NCBI RefSeq assembly: GCF_023898315.1
Contig: NC_064625.1
Span: 100,984,269-101,048,268 of the forward strand
Source of the DNA: Schistocerca nitens
Lineage: Eukaryota > Arthropoda > Insecta > Orthoptera > Acrididae
Length of the DNA stretch: 64,000 nucleotides
Direction: 5' to 3'
Shown: one piece after another, positions 20,895-33,038 of the stretch
Position numbering within the stretch: position 1 is the stretch's first letter
Layout of the letters: every line of letters begins with the position of its first letter
Translations under genes and position numbers: made by a program
The notes under the pieces: model-generated
What the model was told of the DNA's origin: nothing
Seen by the model: the letters and a program-made list of their open reading frames with translations, nothing else
The model's database searches: none

Positions 20895-21535
20895 TAACTT
20901 ACAGATATTATCTTAATGCAAACTCGGTCCCGTTAATTATCTCTTGTCCGTTAATATCCATTTTTGAAACAGCCTATAATTAATTCATGAAGTATAAACT
21001 CAGTTAATCTGCATTATCAGTTTCAAGGGCTGATTTGGATTTACGACATTATTTATCATAGTGCTTTTACACATGTGATGGTATTCCGCATTAATACTGC
21101 ATTTGTCGTAATTTATAGCGCGGGCGATATTAGTGTGGGTGTTGCTTAAGCTTCGCTTCAGTCGCAAAGATAATGTCTTTCTGGTTATTTAAGAATGATC
21201 GCTTGGAAATTATTTCACCGCTAACTTTATATTTTGTCTTTCCTGGAGGGATACATAGTACCTTTAGCCCTAGAACAATCCCTTGAAAATCACTTCACTC
21301 AACTTACGTGAAATAAAGTAACGAACTCAAAGCGTAGTCAATAATGCTGATATCTTATATCTCGTAACAATTCAGGCGATATGCTTTAAATGACATTTCA
21401 AGTCCAGCAAGTTCACTGTCTCTAAAAGAACTTTCATTTCAGAGGAATAATTCATAAAAATGATAGTTCTAGTAGAATTAGAAACTCTTCTAAATATTTT
21501 CGTTCACTTTTTAAAAGCTTATTACAAAGGTATTA
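20895..21535. other. No feature recognised
   Basis: AT-rich flank between the SINE and the mariner, without frames above 60 codons or recognisable repeats. Confidence 0.4.
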
Positions 21536-21537
21536 TA

Positions 21538-22870
21538 CGAGGGCCGTACAATAAGTAATGCCCCACATTTTTTTAAAAAGCCATACATAGGCAAACGTCC
21601 TTGTTGGTGCTTCTTTATTTGATGTTTGTTCTGTGCGCCGTTGAAGTTTCGAACCGTTCTGGCGTATTCCAGAATCGCAGTACAGAGTCAAAATGGCAGT
21701 TACATACGACTTACGTTACAAGCAGCGTGCTGTTACTGAATTCTCGTGTGCAGAAAAAGAAACCATGGTGAACATCCATAATTGTTTGTGTGCAGTGCAC
21801 GGCAATGCTGCAGTTGATAGGGGTGTAGTTGGACGACGGGTAAAGAAAGTTACAGCCTCAGGAAATGCAGAAACAGAGCTACATGATCAGCCACGCTCGG
21901 GGCGTCCTGTCACAGGCACTGCTCTAGACATGCCGAATCGTGCGGATGGCATTATTCGTGCCGACCGGCGCATCAAAACTCGACAATTGGCTCTACAGTT
22001 GTCGGTCAGCATTGGAAGTGCGTCTGCAATGACCGAGACTCACGCATATTCAAAGAGGTGCTCACGGTGGGTTCCATGGATGCTCACAGCGGACCACGAG
22101 ATTCAAAGAAAGGCCTTTTTACCTGCATTGTTGGAGCGTTTTAAGACCGACAGAGTGGCCTTTCTGTCACGAATCGTTACGGGGGACCAAATATGGGTGC
22201 ATCACTTTGCGCCAGAAGCAAAAAGGCAGTACATGGAGTGGCATCATCCTCATTCACCACAAAAGAAGAAATTCACGACTACCCGCTCAGCCAGAAAAGT
22301 CATGGTGACAGTCTTCTGGGATTGTGATGACGTCATTCTCGTGGATGTGATACCAGGAGGGTCAAACATCAATTCAGAGGCATACATGAAGACTCTGAAT
22401 AAACTCAAGATCCGTTTCCGACGTGTTCGGTCGGACAAGAATCCATCAGAAATCTTGCTCCAAGACGATAACGCACGCCCACACTCAAGTCTGAGAACCT
22501 GGGAACACGTCACCAAATTGGGTTGGACATCATTGCCTCATCCACCCAATAGTCCAGACCTGGCACCCTGGAACTTCCATCTCTTTGGGCCACTTAAAGA
22601 TTTTCTACAGGGAACACACTTTGAAGATGACGAGAGTGTCAGTCATGCAGCGAAAACATGGCTACGCCTACAGGATAAGAGCTTTTACCAGCAGGTAATA
22701 AATGCTCTTCCACAAAGTTGGCATATGGCCATAGAACATGATGGAGACTACATATAAAAATAGGACACGGACAAGATATGCTGATGTATATTGTCACCAA
22801 ATTCCGACTCTTAATAATAAATATGTCCTGAGGAAAAAAATGTGGGGAATTACTTACTGAACAACCCTCG
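21538..22870 (+). mobile_element. Mariner-like transposon, structurally complete
   Basis: A 1333-bp element with inverted ends (CGAGGGCCGTACAATAAGTA at the left; TACTTACTGAACAACCCTCG at the right) and TA on both sides (21536-21537, 22871-22872). The transposase frame is uninterrupted. Confidence 0.92.
21693..22757 (+). CDS. Mariner transposase, full length, third catalytic Asp replaced by Asn
   Basis: 354 residues, the usual mariner size. ATG 21693 opens MAVTYDLRYKQRAV about 155 bp inside the element. The N-terminal HTH domain covers about 1-110. The mariner linker motif appears as WVPWML (WVPHxL in the family). The catalytic core has D165 (VTGDQIW) and D259 (LLQDDNARPH). The third position, 35 residues later, is N294 in LAPWNFHLFG, where mariners have D. 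The loop also reads HPPNSPDLAP rather than the usual HPPYSPDLAP. A DDN triad should abolish or cripple strand transfer, while DNA binding could persist. No stops or frameshifts, so the loss may be recent. Confidence 0.9.
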   Translation: MAVTYDLRYKQRAVTEFSCAEKETMVNIHNCLCAVHGNAAVDRGVVGRRVKKVTASGNAETELHDQPRSGRPVTGTALDMPNRADGIIRADRRIKTRQLALQLSVSIGSASAMTETHAYSKRCSRWVPWMLTADHEIQRKAFLPALLERFKTDRVAFLSRIVTGDQIWVHHFAPEAKRQYMEWHHPHSPQKKKFTTTRSARKVMVTVFWDCDDVILVDVIPGGSNINSEAYMKTLNKLKIRFRRVRSDKNPSEILLQDDNARPHSSLRTWEHVTKLGWTSLPHPPNSPDLAPWNFHLFGPLKDFLQGTHFEDDESVSHAAKTWLRLQDKSFYQQVINALPQSWHMAIEHDGDYI

Positions 22871-22872
22871 TA

Positions 22873-23020
22873 CATGCTGGTAATAGTGGCACATCTCAAA
22901 CATTAACGATGTATATTAGCTGATCAAAAATGATCATGGCCGAATCTGAACCAGAGCTGAATACATATTTTAATCCATTACAATTTAAAATTATAAATTT
23001 CATTTCTCATCATTATTAAC
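22873..23020. other. Short flank before the palindrome
   Basis: About 150 bp of AT-rich sequence. Nothing recognised. Confidence 0.4.
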
Positions 23021-23145
23021 GTACACTCTTTGACATAAAACTCGACCGGCGGCCGGCCGCTTCAGAGGCTAAGTCCGCGCCGATCGCGACATGGGACAAT
23101 AAAACTGGCCAACTCGCTAATTCTCTAAGTCCGGTTATCTGCACA

Positions 23146-23340
23146 ATCTGGCAACACTGCAGACTGCGGCACTTCCTGGAGGAAAACTTGTCCCATGATA
23201 GAGAAAGACTAGGCTGATTACGCCTGTGGTCTAGCGGTAGCGTGCGTTGTTTCTGTTCGTAATGTCAGTGGATCGAGAGCAGCTGGCATAAAATATTTTT
23301 ATAGCCTCTTCTGTCTGAATGCTGAAGACGTGAATGTAAT
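23146..23340 (+). repeat. tRNA-like repeat near the outer left edge of the palindrome
   Basis: TCTGGCAACACTGCAGACTG... followed by CCTGTGGTCTAGCGGTAGCG (A-box-like) and TCAGTGGATCGAGAGC (weak B box). It is mirrored at about 45751-45946, and a diverged copy lies in the spacer at 34366-34530. Probably a decayed SINE. Confidence 0.5.
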
Positions 23341-24439
23341 GGTAGCGCAGATTCAATCTATTTCGCTTTCTGACACACCGATATCAAAATTTTATCCAGT
23401 AACGATTTTGCGGCAGATTTCCTGCAGACTGTCCTCCTCTGGACGCCGTATGCGGCAAAGCTCCGGGATCCATTTGCTGGCTACCGGCAGCGGCCGTGGC
23501 GACAGCAGCGGCGCTGCACTCCCCCGTTCTTTATCGAAAGCGCCTGCTCCCGCTCATCGCTTTTGATGATTTAAAACGCTTTATTATTAAATGTTGCTTC
23601 ACAGAAAATTTCTACGATTTCCATTCACGCTCATAAGCAACGGAGACAGACGCCCTGATTAGTAGGCGGGTATTATATTACATTAATCGGCAAGAGCTGA
23701 GTATGGCCCGAAATTAATTTTATAGACTGTGACGAAATTAAACCACCTCGCTACATTCGATGAATTTATAATTGCTTCATACCTCGTTTCTTTTCCTTTC
23801 AAACTCAATTATATGTGCAACTTTTGGTCAATGTTCGGATGTTTTCGTCAAACCGGAGTGAGCGTCTGTGGTGTAAAGTGTATTACAGTTCTTGTTTCAT
23901 TCCTTATGGTAACTCTATGCGATAAACTGTGTGAACACCTTGCAATGCATGCTCTGTAGCAGTGCAGGAACACTGCACATTTGGAGTTCCATGTATGGGT
24001 TCATGAAGTATTTAATGTTGATCGGAAGTGATAGTTAAGGTCATCAGATTTAGACCAGAAAAATTTGTCGTTTTGGAGGTTTCAGAGAACGGAAAGGAAT
24101 TGCTAACGCCGGTGTTAGAAAACGTCTACAGTTAAATGCTATTGCAAAAATTTAGAAGAGGGGAACTATATTAATCAACATGTGCGCTTCATAAACAACT
24201 TTCTGACATGTTAGACCTATATGACGAACAAAACCAAAATTTATATCGATGACAGTCGCTTTGAATCTTTTCAGGATCTATTTTATAGTGAAGCACCTTG
24301 GCATTTGCAAAGCGGACATCCATGATATTAACTTAATTTACTAAGTCGAATCGGACGAAGATTGATGTTTAAAGGCATTCTTCCGATTTCGTATAAAGAA
24401 TTTTTACTAGCCGTTTGCAACTCCATTAATTAAAATGGA

Positions 24440-25260
24440 AAATAAAAGGTTGTAGTCAGCGGCTTCCACCGAGATTGGAACTGCTATGTCATACAGTACG
24501 ACCACCGCAACGCACAAGGGAACCTCTTTTTTTTTAATTTTGCTTTTTTTCTTTTACTTTTTTTGACGATTACCCCTTTTTTTCTCTCTTATTTTAAAGC
24601 CCCTTAGGAAAATGGCAATAAAAAAAGAAACTAAGTGCCACCGTCACTTTTCATCCTATAAAAAAAAAAAAATCTGGTCCACTTCAGGCGTTGGCTCCTG
24701 ACTATACCTACCCCAAGAGCTGCCTATATACCAGGGGAAATATGGGAATTCGAGGTTAGGGCTATCATTACAAAATATTCCTTTTTCTGAATTTTATTTT
24801 TATTTTGATTTTTGTTTTGTTTATTTTTGTTGTGTAATTGATCAGACGCCTTCTGCGCCCCGCTGGTAATATGTTGAGTCACGTCTTCTCGAAATTGGTG
24901 TGTTCCTTTCAGTAGTTCAGAAATGTTCATTGGTTCAAACTGGAAACCTTCTTCACTCTTGGCTTAACACATTCCAGCTGCGAGGCGGGTCGTGGAAAGC
25001 ACTCCCAAGGAAGTTCGAGAAAAATTGTCTGTATTTTGGGTGGCGGACAACGACATAATGACGGTCGTTGAGGTATGTCCAAAAATCGAGTACAGAGTCT
25101 ACAGTTTGTCCACCTAGGTAGTGAATGGCATGTCCGCGAATCCAATTCACAGCATTGGTCTTTGTCCGAGGAAAATAGTCACGTCCCGGAACTAATAATG
25201 AAAGGGGAGTATTCCGATTCGGAATGTCCCGCGTTAGAAAAGCCACAATATGACGAATAA
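24440..25260 (-). other. Unrecognised repeat-like region with two small minus-strand frames
   Basis: It holds T-rich runs (24531-24600), then a 68-codon frame (24724-24930, MNISELLKGTHQFREDV..., ending in N/K-rich sequence) downstream of a 97-codon frame (24953-25246, with AVNWIRGHAIHYLGGQTVDS and HPKYRQFF). The two lie in order and nearly abut, as if one coding region had been broken. I do not recognise either, and the matching copy in the other arm (42411-42947) is no independent evidence of selection. Could be part of an uncharacterised mobile element. Confidence 0.35.
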
Positions 25261-28049
25261 CCTCTGAGCTAACGACTCACTGGCGACCACAGACGGACTA
25301 TAGTCACTGCGATGTTGCCTGAGCCTCAAAACGCAACCTTAAAACACACAAACAGGTGTTACTTATGTGAAGAACGCCGTTCTTGGAGTCCAGAAATTAA
25401 TTATACTTTGTAAGTGTCTCATCGTACAGTGGATTCTATCGTACGAGTCTTCGATGTGGAAAACGAATGTCAAGTGAATTTAGCGAGGTAACGCCGGCCT
25501 ACACCCGGAAGTAAATGCACTATCAGAGTGTTGACAAATACTTGCTACGACGCTGCCATTTCTCGGTTCTCTTACGAGGCAGCTCTTCAGCGAAATGCTT
25601 GCCGTGATTCTCCGATACGGTCCTTCAGAGTGGAGACGCGCGCGCACGTTTGGTTTTTATGCGGCGTTCTCCCCTGATGGTTTCTGACGTCGCCTTGTGG
25701 GCTATGTCTACATTTGAGACATTCAATTATCATTAATCCAGAATGATACAAGTTTCAGCTTCCGGCGTGGAAGAAGGCTGTTGACGCCGACATTATATCA
25801 TTTCAACGTAGGGAAAGCAAAACGGGTCATTCAATGTTTCTCATTCAACATAAAGCATGTGAGATAATTTTCCGTAACGTTCATAATCATCTAAAAATAC
25901 AAACGAAGTAAAAATACATCTGAAGCTTATTCGAATTGAATATAATGTAAGATACCAAACGCTTTGCACCTCGATGTCGAATTTGTCCACGTGCAATCTT
26001 TTGCAGCATACAAAAAGAATGTCATGATTACCACGAGAATGAAGAAATATGTTGGTACGGATGGAAGCAAGAAGAGACGCAGTCAACAAATATTCGATTC
26101 CTCATGGCATTCATTTCATTTGAGACGTAAGAAGAGTTAAAGAGGGATATTACTTTCGTTAACAAGAAAGATATGCCGCACATATTAATAACGAGGAAGT
26201 CTGCGTCTTCATACGTTTCCTCCTTGAAATCTGTATGCTCTCTTATATACTAAGTAGCCTGATCATTGTTTCAGTAATGTTACCCTCTTGTTTGACCCCG
26301 TAACGATGAACAGATTCCAAATGCATGTCTCTGCATGAAAGTAGCTGTTCGAACCCTTCCTGGGTTGCTTTTTGTGTTTTATTGCTTGGAATTCCTGAAG
26401 CAGACCACTGTGCCTTCTCCCCTTGTGGGTTAGGTCTCAAAACTAAACCGCTTTTTATCCAATGGCATAATTTATTCAGACAGCATCAGCACAAGACTGT
26501 CAAACAAAGCCTTCCATTTACAGTTGCAACACTCTAACCAGCACTGACCGAAGTGTAATCCACGGTCATGGTCCGAAATTAGCAGCTGTCTGCTACTGTG
26601 GCAAAGTCCGTACTACACTTTCGATTCCGCAGCACCATTTTATCTGGTAACACTGTGTAGTTGCAGAGTTGTGCCAGCATGTCTGTCCTCACACTGTCAA
26701 CTTTATGTATCTCACTTCTCCTGTAGCGTTGATCACAAGGAGCAGAAGTAAATGAGTGTATTCTGCATGACGTAACATTCAGTATTCCCTTCTTTCATAG
26801 CCACTCTTCATGTGCATCGATACCAAATAGGAATGTGAAAACTCTTGCGAGTGAGAGAATGACAATAACAATCGTAACAAGAACAATCAAATAATGAATA
26901 ATGTTTATTCCAACGTAGAACGAGAATGGCTTTAAATATAAAAATCTATATCTATATCCATATCTATTGATCTTTGAGTTGGCACAATGCAAATATATTC
27001 TCAGCATTTAGTTACTGAATTTAGTTCGGGATGTTTGCAGAGAAAAGGAAAAGTCGGTACTTCTCGCTAGTGTAATATAATGTGAACCAGCAACTACCCT
27101 TTCCTTAGAACACGACTCAAGCAGGTCCCCAAGTAGGTACCAAGGCACTGCTGCATTCTGTTCCCTGACATTGCTCTGATGACGGTTAATGCAGATAGTT
27201 CCGATTATGAAATACAAAACGTATTGCAGGTTAGTTCCTAGGATAGTAACATTAAATTTGCGTTATAGACGGCACATGAACGTGACGACTATCCATATTA
27301 CTCATCAATATAAAAAGTCAATATTATGGGAATTTAGCAGGATTACTCAACATGAATTCTGAAATTGGTTGACTGACCGCACAGGTGCTAAACGTCGTCA
27401 AGAGTATACGATGGCCTAATCGCATTAGGAATATGAAGATCGTCTTCGACAGCTCGCAACTTTCACATTGCTATCTCCACCCTATTCCAGACGACCCTCG
27501 GTGGAGTTGCACTAAGTTGCCGTTGCAATGTAAGGCCTTCAAACCGACAGCAGACCACATATTGAAAAATACAAGCGAGTTCTCTTGCAGCGTAAGCTTA
27601 TTGTAACTAATCTAAAAATTATTGGACAGGAACATTGTCCTATTCAAAAAAAGCTGTCTAGCAGGTCCTCTAATGGCTCCTTGGTACAGTCGATTGACTA
27701 TTGAAAATGGTTCCAACAAGTCACCACTAGAAAACACTGCTCTGTACCGCAATAACTCAAGATGTAAAGTAATACCACGGTACTACAAATATCAGGGAAC
27801 ACCTTATCACAGATAAGACTGTCCTTAAGGCTTGTAACCTCACATTTATTACAATAAATGACATACCTGAAATGTTACCACTCTCATTATTACGTCAGAT
27901 TGGTAATGCACGTAGTTCGTCGTATTCATGATTTCCTCTTCAAAGCAACATACCGTACTTATTATTTAACACAAAATGACATTAAAAATTTAAGTTATTC
28001 ACGAGCAGCTAGTTGAGAATATGTATGAACTTCAAATGACACGACGAAC

Positions 28050-28920
28050 CGTCTTGTTCCGCATATGGATTCAAACCCAGCTCATGCAGACTAAGCAAAG
28101 ATTTCGTTACTGACGGAAACTAACAGTCATTCCTGATTAAGCATACAGAGAGTGATATACCTCGATTTTAGACAGTATCAGTTAGCAAATATCAACCTTA
28201 AATTGCATAACGCAAACATGTTTAACAGACGCAAATTCCTACCCATCATCTATTGTCCCTGTTAACGAACTACGAGAGATGTTAAATATTGCTTCTTCAC
28301 AAGTAACTTACTTGAAATGCCGTGAGGTAAAGCTTTGTGTTGGACACGGATTCGAACCCAAAACCTAATCGGATTGCTATCGAAGCACAGTCAAATGTGA
28401 CATATCGGATTTTCGCGGCAGTAGCTAGATGTTTTAACTGAAATGACGAGACGAAACATTAATTTTTTCCTTCCCATGACTCCTACCCGGCACCTATCGC
28501 TGTTATATTCTAGAGAAAACGAACGTTAAATATGGGTTTGTTGCGCCAGCAGTGATATGTGAGCATGTTTGAACTGAAATAATATGACGAAGAGTTCAGC
28601 GCTCACTGGGAATAGAGCCCCACACATATCGTTGTTGACTACACACAAAGAGACGTCAGCTACCGAATTTTTCTCCACCAGCTGCTCAGAATAACATCTT
28701 GAACTTACAGTCATCTCGCAAATAGTTCTGTGTCTCACTGGGAGTTAAAAACATCAGATATCGTTAGTGTTGACAACGAATGAAAATACATTAAAAATCA
28801 AAATTCTTATCCACCAGCAGATAGGTGTTCTCATGCTAGAGCTTGATAATACATAATGAAATCTTTAGTGCTGGGCCAGGATTTTGATCCCATTCACGCG
28901 TAATATGTGAAGGTGTTGAG
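28050..28920. repeat. Degenerate ~130-bp tandem array with tRNA B-box-like cores
   Basis: Variants of GGATTCGAACCC-A-AACCTATCG recur near 28071, 28235, 28350, 28485, 28613, 28740 and 28879, spacing about 115-165 bp. Between them repeat GAACTGAAAT-ATGACGA and GCAG-AGCTAGATGT. Units have diverged strongly. The complement of the core is the T-arm consensus of tRNA, so the unit may derive from a SINE. Mirrored at 38751-39621. Confidence 0.55.
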
Positions 28921-31419
28921 GAATCTGCAGTTTTGAACAAACAACAAATTGTAGCCGTGCTGTATTGTCATGAAGGGATCAAATTCCGCGTTAAGGGCGG
29001 TCTGAGTTGCATTCCCAGTTCAGAACCAATCTTATCGACATACAGAAGCTCAGATAAAAGATGGAATAAGTGTCCTGTGACCATACATAGCGTTTGTTTC
29101 GTCACTTGAAATAAATAACTAGTATAAGAAAGGTTACTGGTGATAGAGTTTCTACATGTCGCCACTCCAGACTTTATTGTGGTTCAACCTACCGTCTACT
29201 TGGTAGAGAAGGAAAATCATCTTTAACGTGAATTTTCAGACCACACTGCCATTACACCTTCTTCACTTGGTGTAGCCAGGAGAGAATGGACTCTGTCTCT
29301 CCCTATCTAAAATCATTGACAGAAGTGGGAATCCAACCCAGACCATATGTATAACAACCTACCATCCGTCCAACAGACCACGAAATCCTCTTCTCTCATT
29401 TTTCTATCGTAACGCCGTTGCGCCACACTGGATGAGAATTCTGACACACAGGCGTCCTGTAGTAATTTGCACCATGTTCAGTAAATTCATTTGCTTGGTT
29501 GACCGAATCACCACGAAGTAGCTGCCTCGGCTACCCAGTGCATACATTCCACTCTATATTTTGTAATCACCGAAATAAAATCACGTAACTGCTACCTACA
29601 CAGAACTGCCAACAGTGTAGGATGCAGAAGTTTAAATAGGAAGTGTTCCTTTCCACTTGAGCTATTCTACTGCGCCATCTGTTTGTAGAAAACGTCGTTC
29701 AGTAAAAAAAAAAAAAAGAAAAGCTGTAACTGTTTGTCTCTCAGAAGTCAAGACCTGGCCATATGCATAATCTCACAGTGCTGTGGAATCAAAACGTTCT
29801 GGAGGAATAGTTGTCGAGCTCTGGAGCTGTTGTAGCTACGTGTCAGCTAGTAGCGTAGATAAGATGTCGCGAGTTCAAATACGTTCAGTGCTACATTTTT
29901 TAAAACGCAATTCTGCTGTCTGCTGAAGTTGTCAATCTAATGGAACATACTTCCCTTCACTTCTCAACCCAAAGTAGTCGCATGTGGAAAAAGGGCTAAC
30001 TACTGTGACACTTTGTTCTGTTCAGATTTAATAGACAGCAGGCAGCAGATGCATCTCGAAGATGTGTAGGGAGAGCGCATCGTGCCATAATATGTCAGAA
30101 AAGTATTTTCTACATTAGCTGTCGTGTGGTAGTGAGATTTTATTCTTCTTCAAACTTTGTTTGACAGCTTCAACTCAGAACAAGTTTTCTACATGCATGT
30201 AATCAATAAACTGCACGTGCATTGTCATACTGTCATAGATAACATCAGAGAATTCGCATACATCGTTGATGATTAATTTCTCTCTCATGTTTACTATTGT
30301 TTTAACAACACTAAAGGAAACCTTACGAAAATTGTGCACTGTATTATAAGAAATGAAATAAAACTAACCACGATAACCTTACGACGAAAGTATGTTTTAA
30401 TAAAACCGAGTATCTGTACACAAATGTGCCTCTATCGACACGAATTAGTAAAATACTACTCACTTGGATTTTGATTGGGTCTGTGTTTCATTGGTACGCT
30501 GTGTCGTACTCAAGAGGTATGCAAATGTGGCATTTCATAAATATAGTTACGTATTCCTAGAAACCCAAAATTCGCTTGTCAGCAGCGGATAGAGGCGTTG
30601 CCTGTTGTGCAGCATTATAAGTTTTTCAACATTGCACTATGAGCCGAAAGTATTTTCTTGCGATTTCCTTATTGATGTTTGATCCGACTCCTTGTAGCTC
30701 TTTCACAGAAGGGATAAAAACGTTGCAGTCAGTGAGACTGGAACTGCAAGCCATAACAGACGCTTTTCCACAGGTCAGCACGTTACCACAGAGCTGGCGA
30801 AGAGGTATGGGTCTGAGCGTCCTCTTACGACGGCAATAGTGCCTAGAACTCGTAAACCGCTATTTAAAGGTCGAGATTAGTTGCGATTTCCACCTGCAAC
30901 GACTTTCCTGGGCTGAAAACCGTAAATTTACAATCTTTTGTTACCCTTCAAGCGATAATAACTCAGATTATTCAATGGAAATGACAGGTAAAATCAAGTG
31001 AACTTTGAGGCTTAATTCCGTGCACACCAGGAAGTAACTCGTCGATCACAGAGTTGCCAAACATACGTTGCCTTGTTGCCAAATCTCAGTTACAGTACCA
31101 GCAGGAAGAAGACGAACCGATGTGATCCTACAGCGGGCTGGGAAGTGACCATAGCTGGTGTCTCCAAGTCGCGGCTGCTACGGCCTGGAATACGTAATGC
31201 GTCTGACTCGCTTACTGTAACTAGGTCTAGGGACTGGAGCGTAGTTACTAATAATACTCAGAACTGACTGCAAACTAAGCATCATAAATTAGTAACTCTC
31301 ATTGTTGTTTTTATATTTCTTTAGTAAGTGTACTCAAAACTAAGAAACTCATTCACAGGCGTTTTCGTGCCTCGCCGATAGTCGAGCACAACAAACAAAT
31401 AAATATAAAAAAGAATGTT

Positions 31420-31423
<4 letters not shown>

Positions 31424-31476
<53 letters not shown>
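31424..31476. repeat. (GT)n(GA)n compound microsatellite
   Basis: About 13 GT units followed by about 13 GA units. The mirror copy at 36188-36247 is about 8 bp longer, a visible length difference between the arms. Confidence 0.97.
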
Positions 31477-31494
31477 TAAAAAAGAATGAGAGTG

Positions 31495-31640
31495 TAAAAA
31501 ATTGTTGTAAAGAAATTGAATCATGGTATTTAAAGAAATCTTTCATTGTAATGACACGTTCCACATCATTACGAAATGTCGTATTCATGATCTATGGAAC
31601 AAGAAGTAATCTAATGTATTGTGATCTAATCTAATCACAT
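31495..31640 (+). repeat. LINE 3'-tail fragment
   Basis: ATGACACGTTCCACATCATT and the terminal GATCTAATCTAATCAC resemble, in reverse orientation, the 3' end of the LINE at 5735-8391 (TAGATT repeats then ATGTGGAACATGTCAG). Mirrored at about 36024-36176. Confidence 0.55.
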
Positions 31641-31739
31641 CATATTGATGACTAGCCATAAAGAGTCATGAATTACCGAAATTTTTGCCAATACCAGTAA
31701 CCAAATCTAAACTTGAAAATAAAAGACGACAAGTTTCGT

Positions 31740-32260
31740 AATAAACCGTGACTCCTATCAAGACCCTTTCGTCCCTGTTATCTAACCACGAAAGATGTCT
31801 GATATACCTCCATTCTGAAGTAACAAAGTGTGCATGCATTTAAAGATGAAGTGCATGATGTTAAGTTCTGTGACGGAGATACATACCCAACACGTAATCG
31901 GATTGTTAACTAAGAAAAATCAAATGTTACGTATCGGTTTTTCTTACGAGCCGCTAGGTGTCTGAATCTAAAATAAGGATACAAACTTTTGTGCCTAAGA
32001 GACAATCGAACTGCACACCTACCGTGCATCCACGAACGTAGCTTAGGTATCAGTTTCATACTCACGAACAGTAAGATGTGTGCGTGTTTGACCAGAAATA
32101 ACGACACCTATTGCGATTGTTGGCAACACATGAACAGACATTAAAAATGCGCGTTAATTTTCACTAGCAGGTGGGTGTGCACTTGTTAGAGCTGGAAATG
32201 AAATTATGAATATTTTTGTACTGGATCAGGATTCGGACCCACATATTTACCTTTGGAGGA
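31740..32260. repeat. Second block of the degenerate ~130-bp tandem array
   Basis: Core variants occur near 31753, 31885, 32010, 32115 and 32235 (AGGATTCGGACCCACAT), with the same intervening words as 28050-28920 (CCGCTAGGTGTCTGAATCTA, GTTTGACCAGAAATAACGAC). Mirrored at about 35404-35924. Confidence 0.5.
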
Positions 32261-33038
32261 GACCTAGAGAAGACTGCAGTCTTGGGAAAAGGAACGAAAT
32301 GATTGAACTATACTGTTCCGAGAGATTCAGATCCTCGAAAGAGGAGATACGAATGCGAATCACAGTCCAGCACCAAATTTTTCAACGTCTCTAGTTCAAT
32401 CAAGTACAAGTAAACTAAGAGTCCTGTCCCTTTAAATGGCTATCGGTTCATCAAATAAAATAAAATTTGCTAATGTAAGTAAGCTTACTGGCGACTGTAT
32501 TTCTGTTTACAATGACTTCCGCTATGTCATTTCCCAACGTAAACTGGCTCTGCCCAGTTGGTAATGAAGGAACGTGATGCTTAATGCTGATTTTGGATTA
32601 TAACGTTTTTCTCTTGGGGTTACCAGAGGTAAAATAAATCTGTTTGTGCCTCTTAAAAGCAAATGCCTGAACCCACGAATTGCACCTGTGATAGTTCGTT
32701 CCACCAGACCATTGTGGCCACATTTCCCAGCCCCTGGAGTGTGCTGTAACGGATGATGTGCTTAGCTTACAAAATTAATCACGGTGGAAAAAATGCGAGT
32801 CTATTAAATGGTTAAGTAGAAGCATGCTTCTGACGCAGAGATTATGCTATTCTCATGTCAGCAGGATGTAAAGACTCTTCTAGGCATCATAGGCTGGATG
32901 TGAAGCCCTTTTTGATTTCTCACAAATTCAGCAAATTTCTTAGTTCGAGAAAATCCACTGTGAAGTGTGAAGTTGCCGGATAGTTCGATTATTACTGTTA
33001 TTATTACTATCATTTTATTCATACCGCTACTGGAACAC

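Larger units (their letters stand above)
23021..33038. repeat. Left arm of a giant inverted repeat
   Basis: The 10,018-bp arm reappears in reverse complement at 34626-46070. Mirror positions sum to about 67664 near the centre, 67671-67672 beyond the GT/GA microsatellite, and 69091-69094 beyond the right-arm Tc1 insertion, so the arms are collinear throughout. Outer edge: GTACACTCTTTGACATAAAA at 23021. Inner edge: CTACTGGAACAC ending 33038. Differences seen include C/A near 29789 against 37898 and an A/G near 32475. I see no host gene in it. Confidence 0.95.

Noticed and set aside
24514-24530. CAAGGGAACCT in the palindrome arm as an end of the fold-back family at 62421
   Set aside because: Only about a dozen bases match before the sequence turns into a T run, and no opposite end was found. 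Could be chance.
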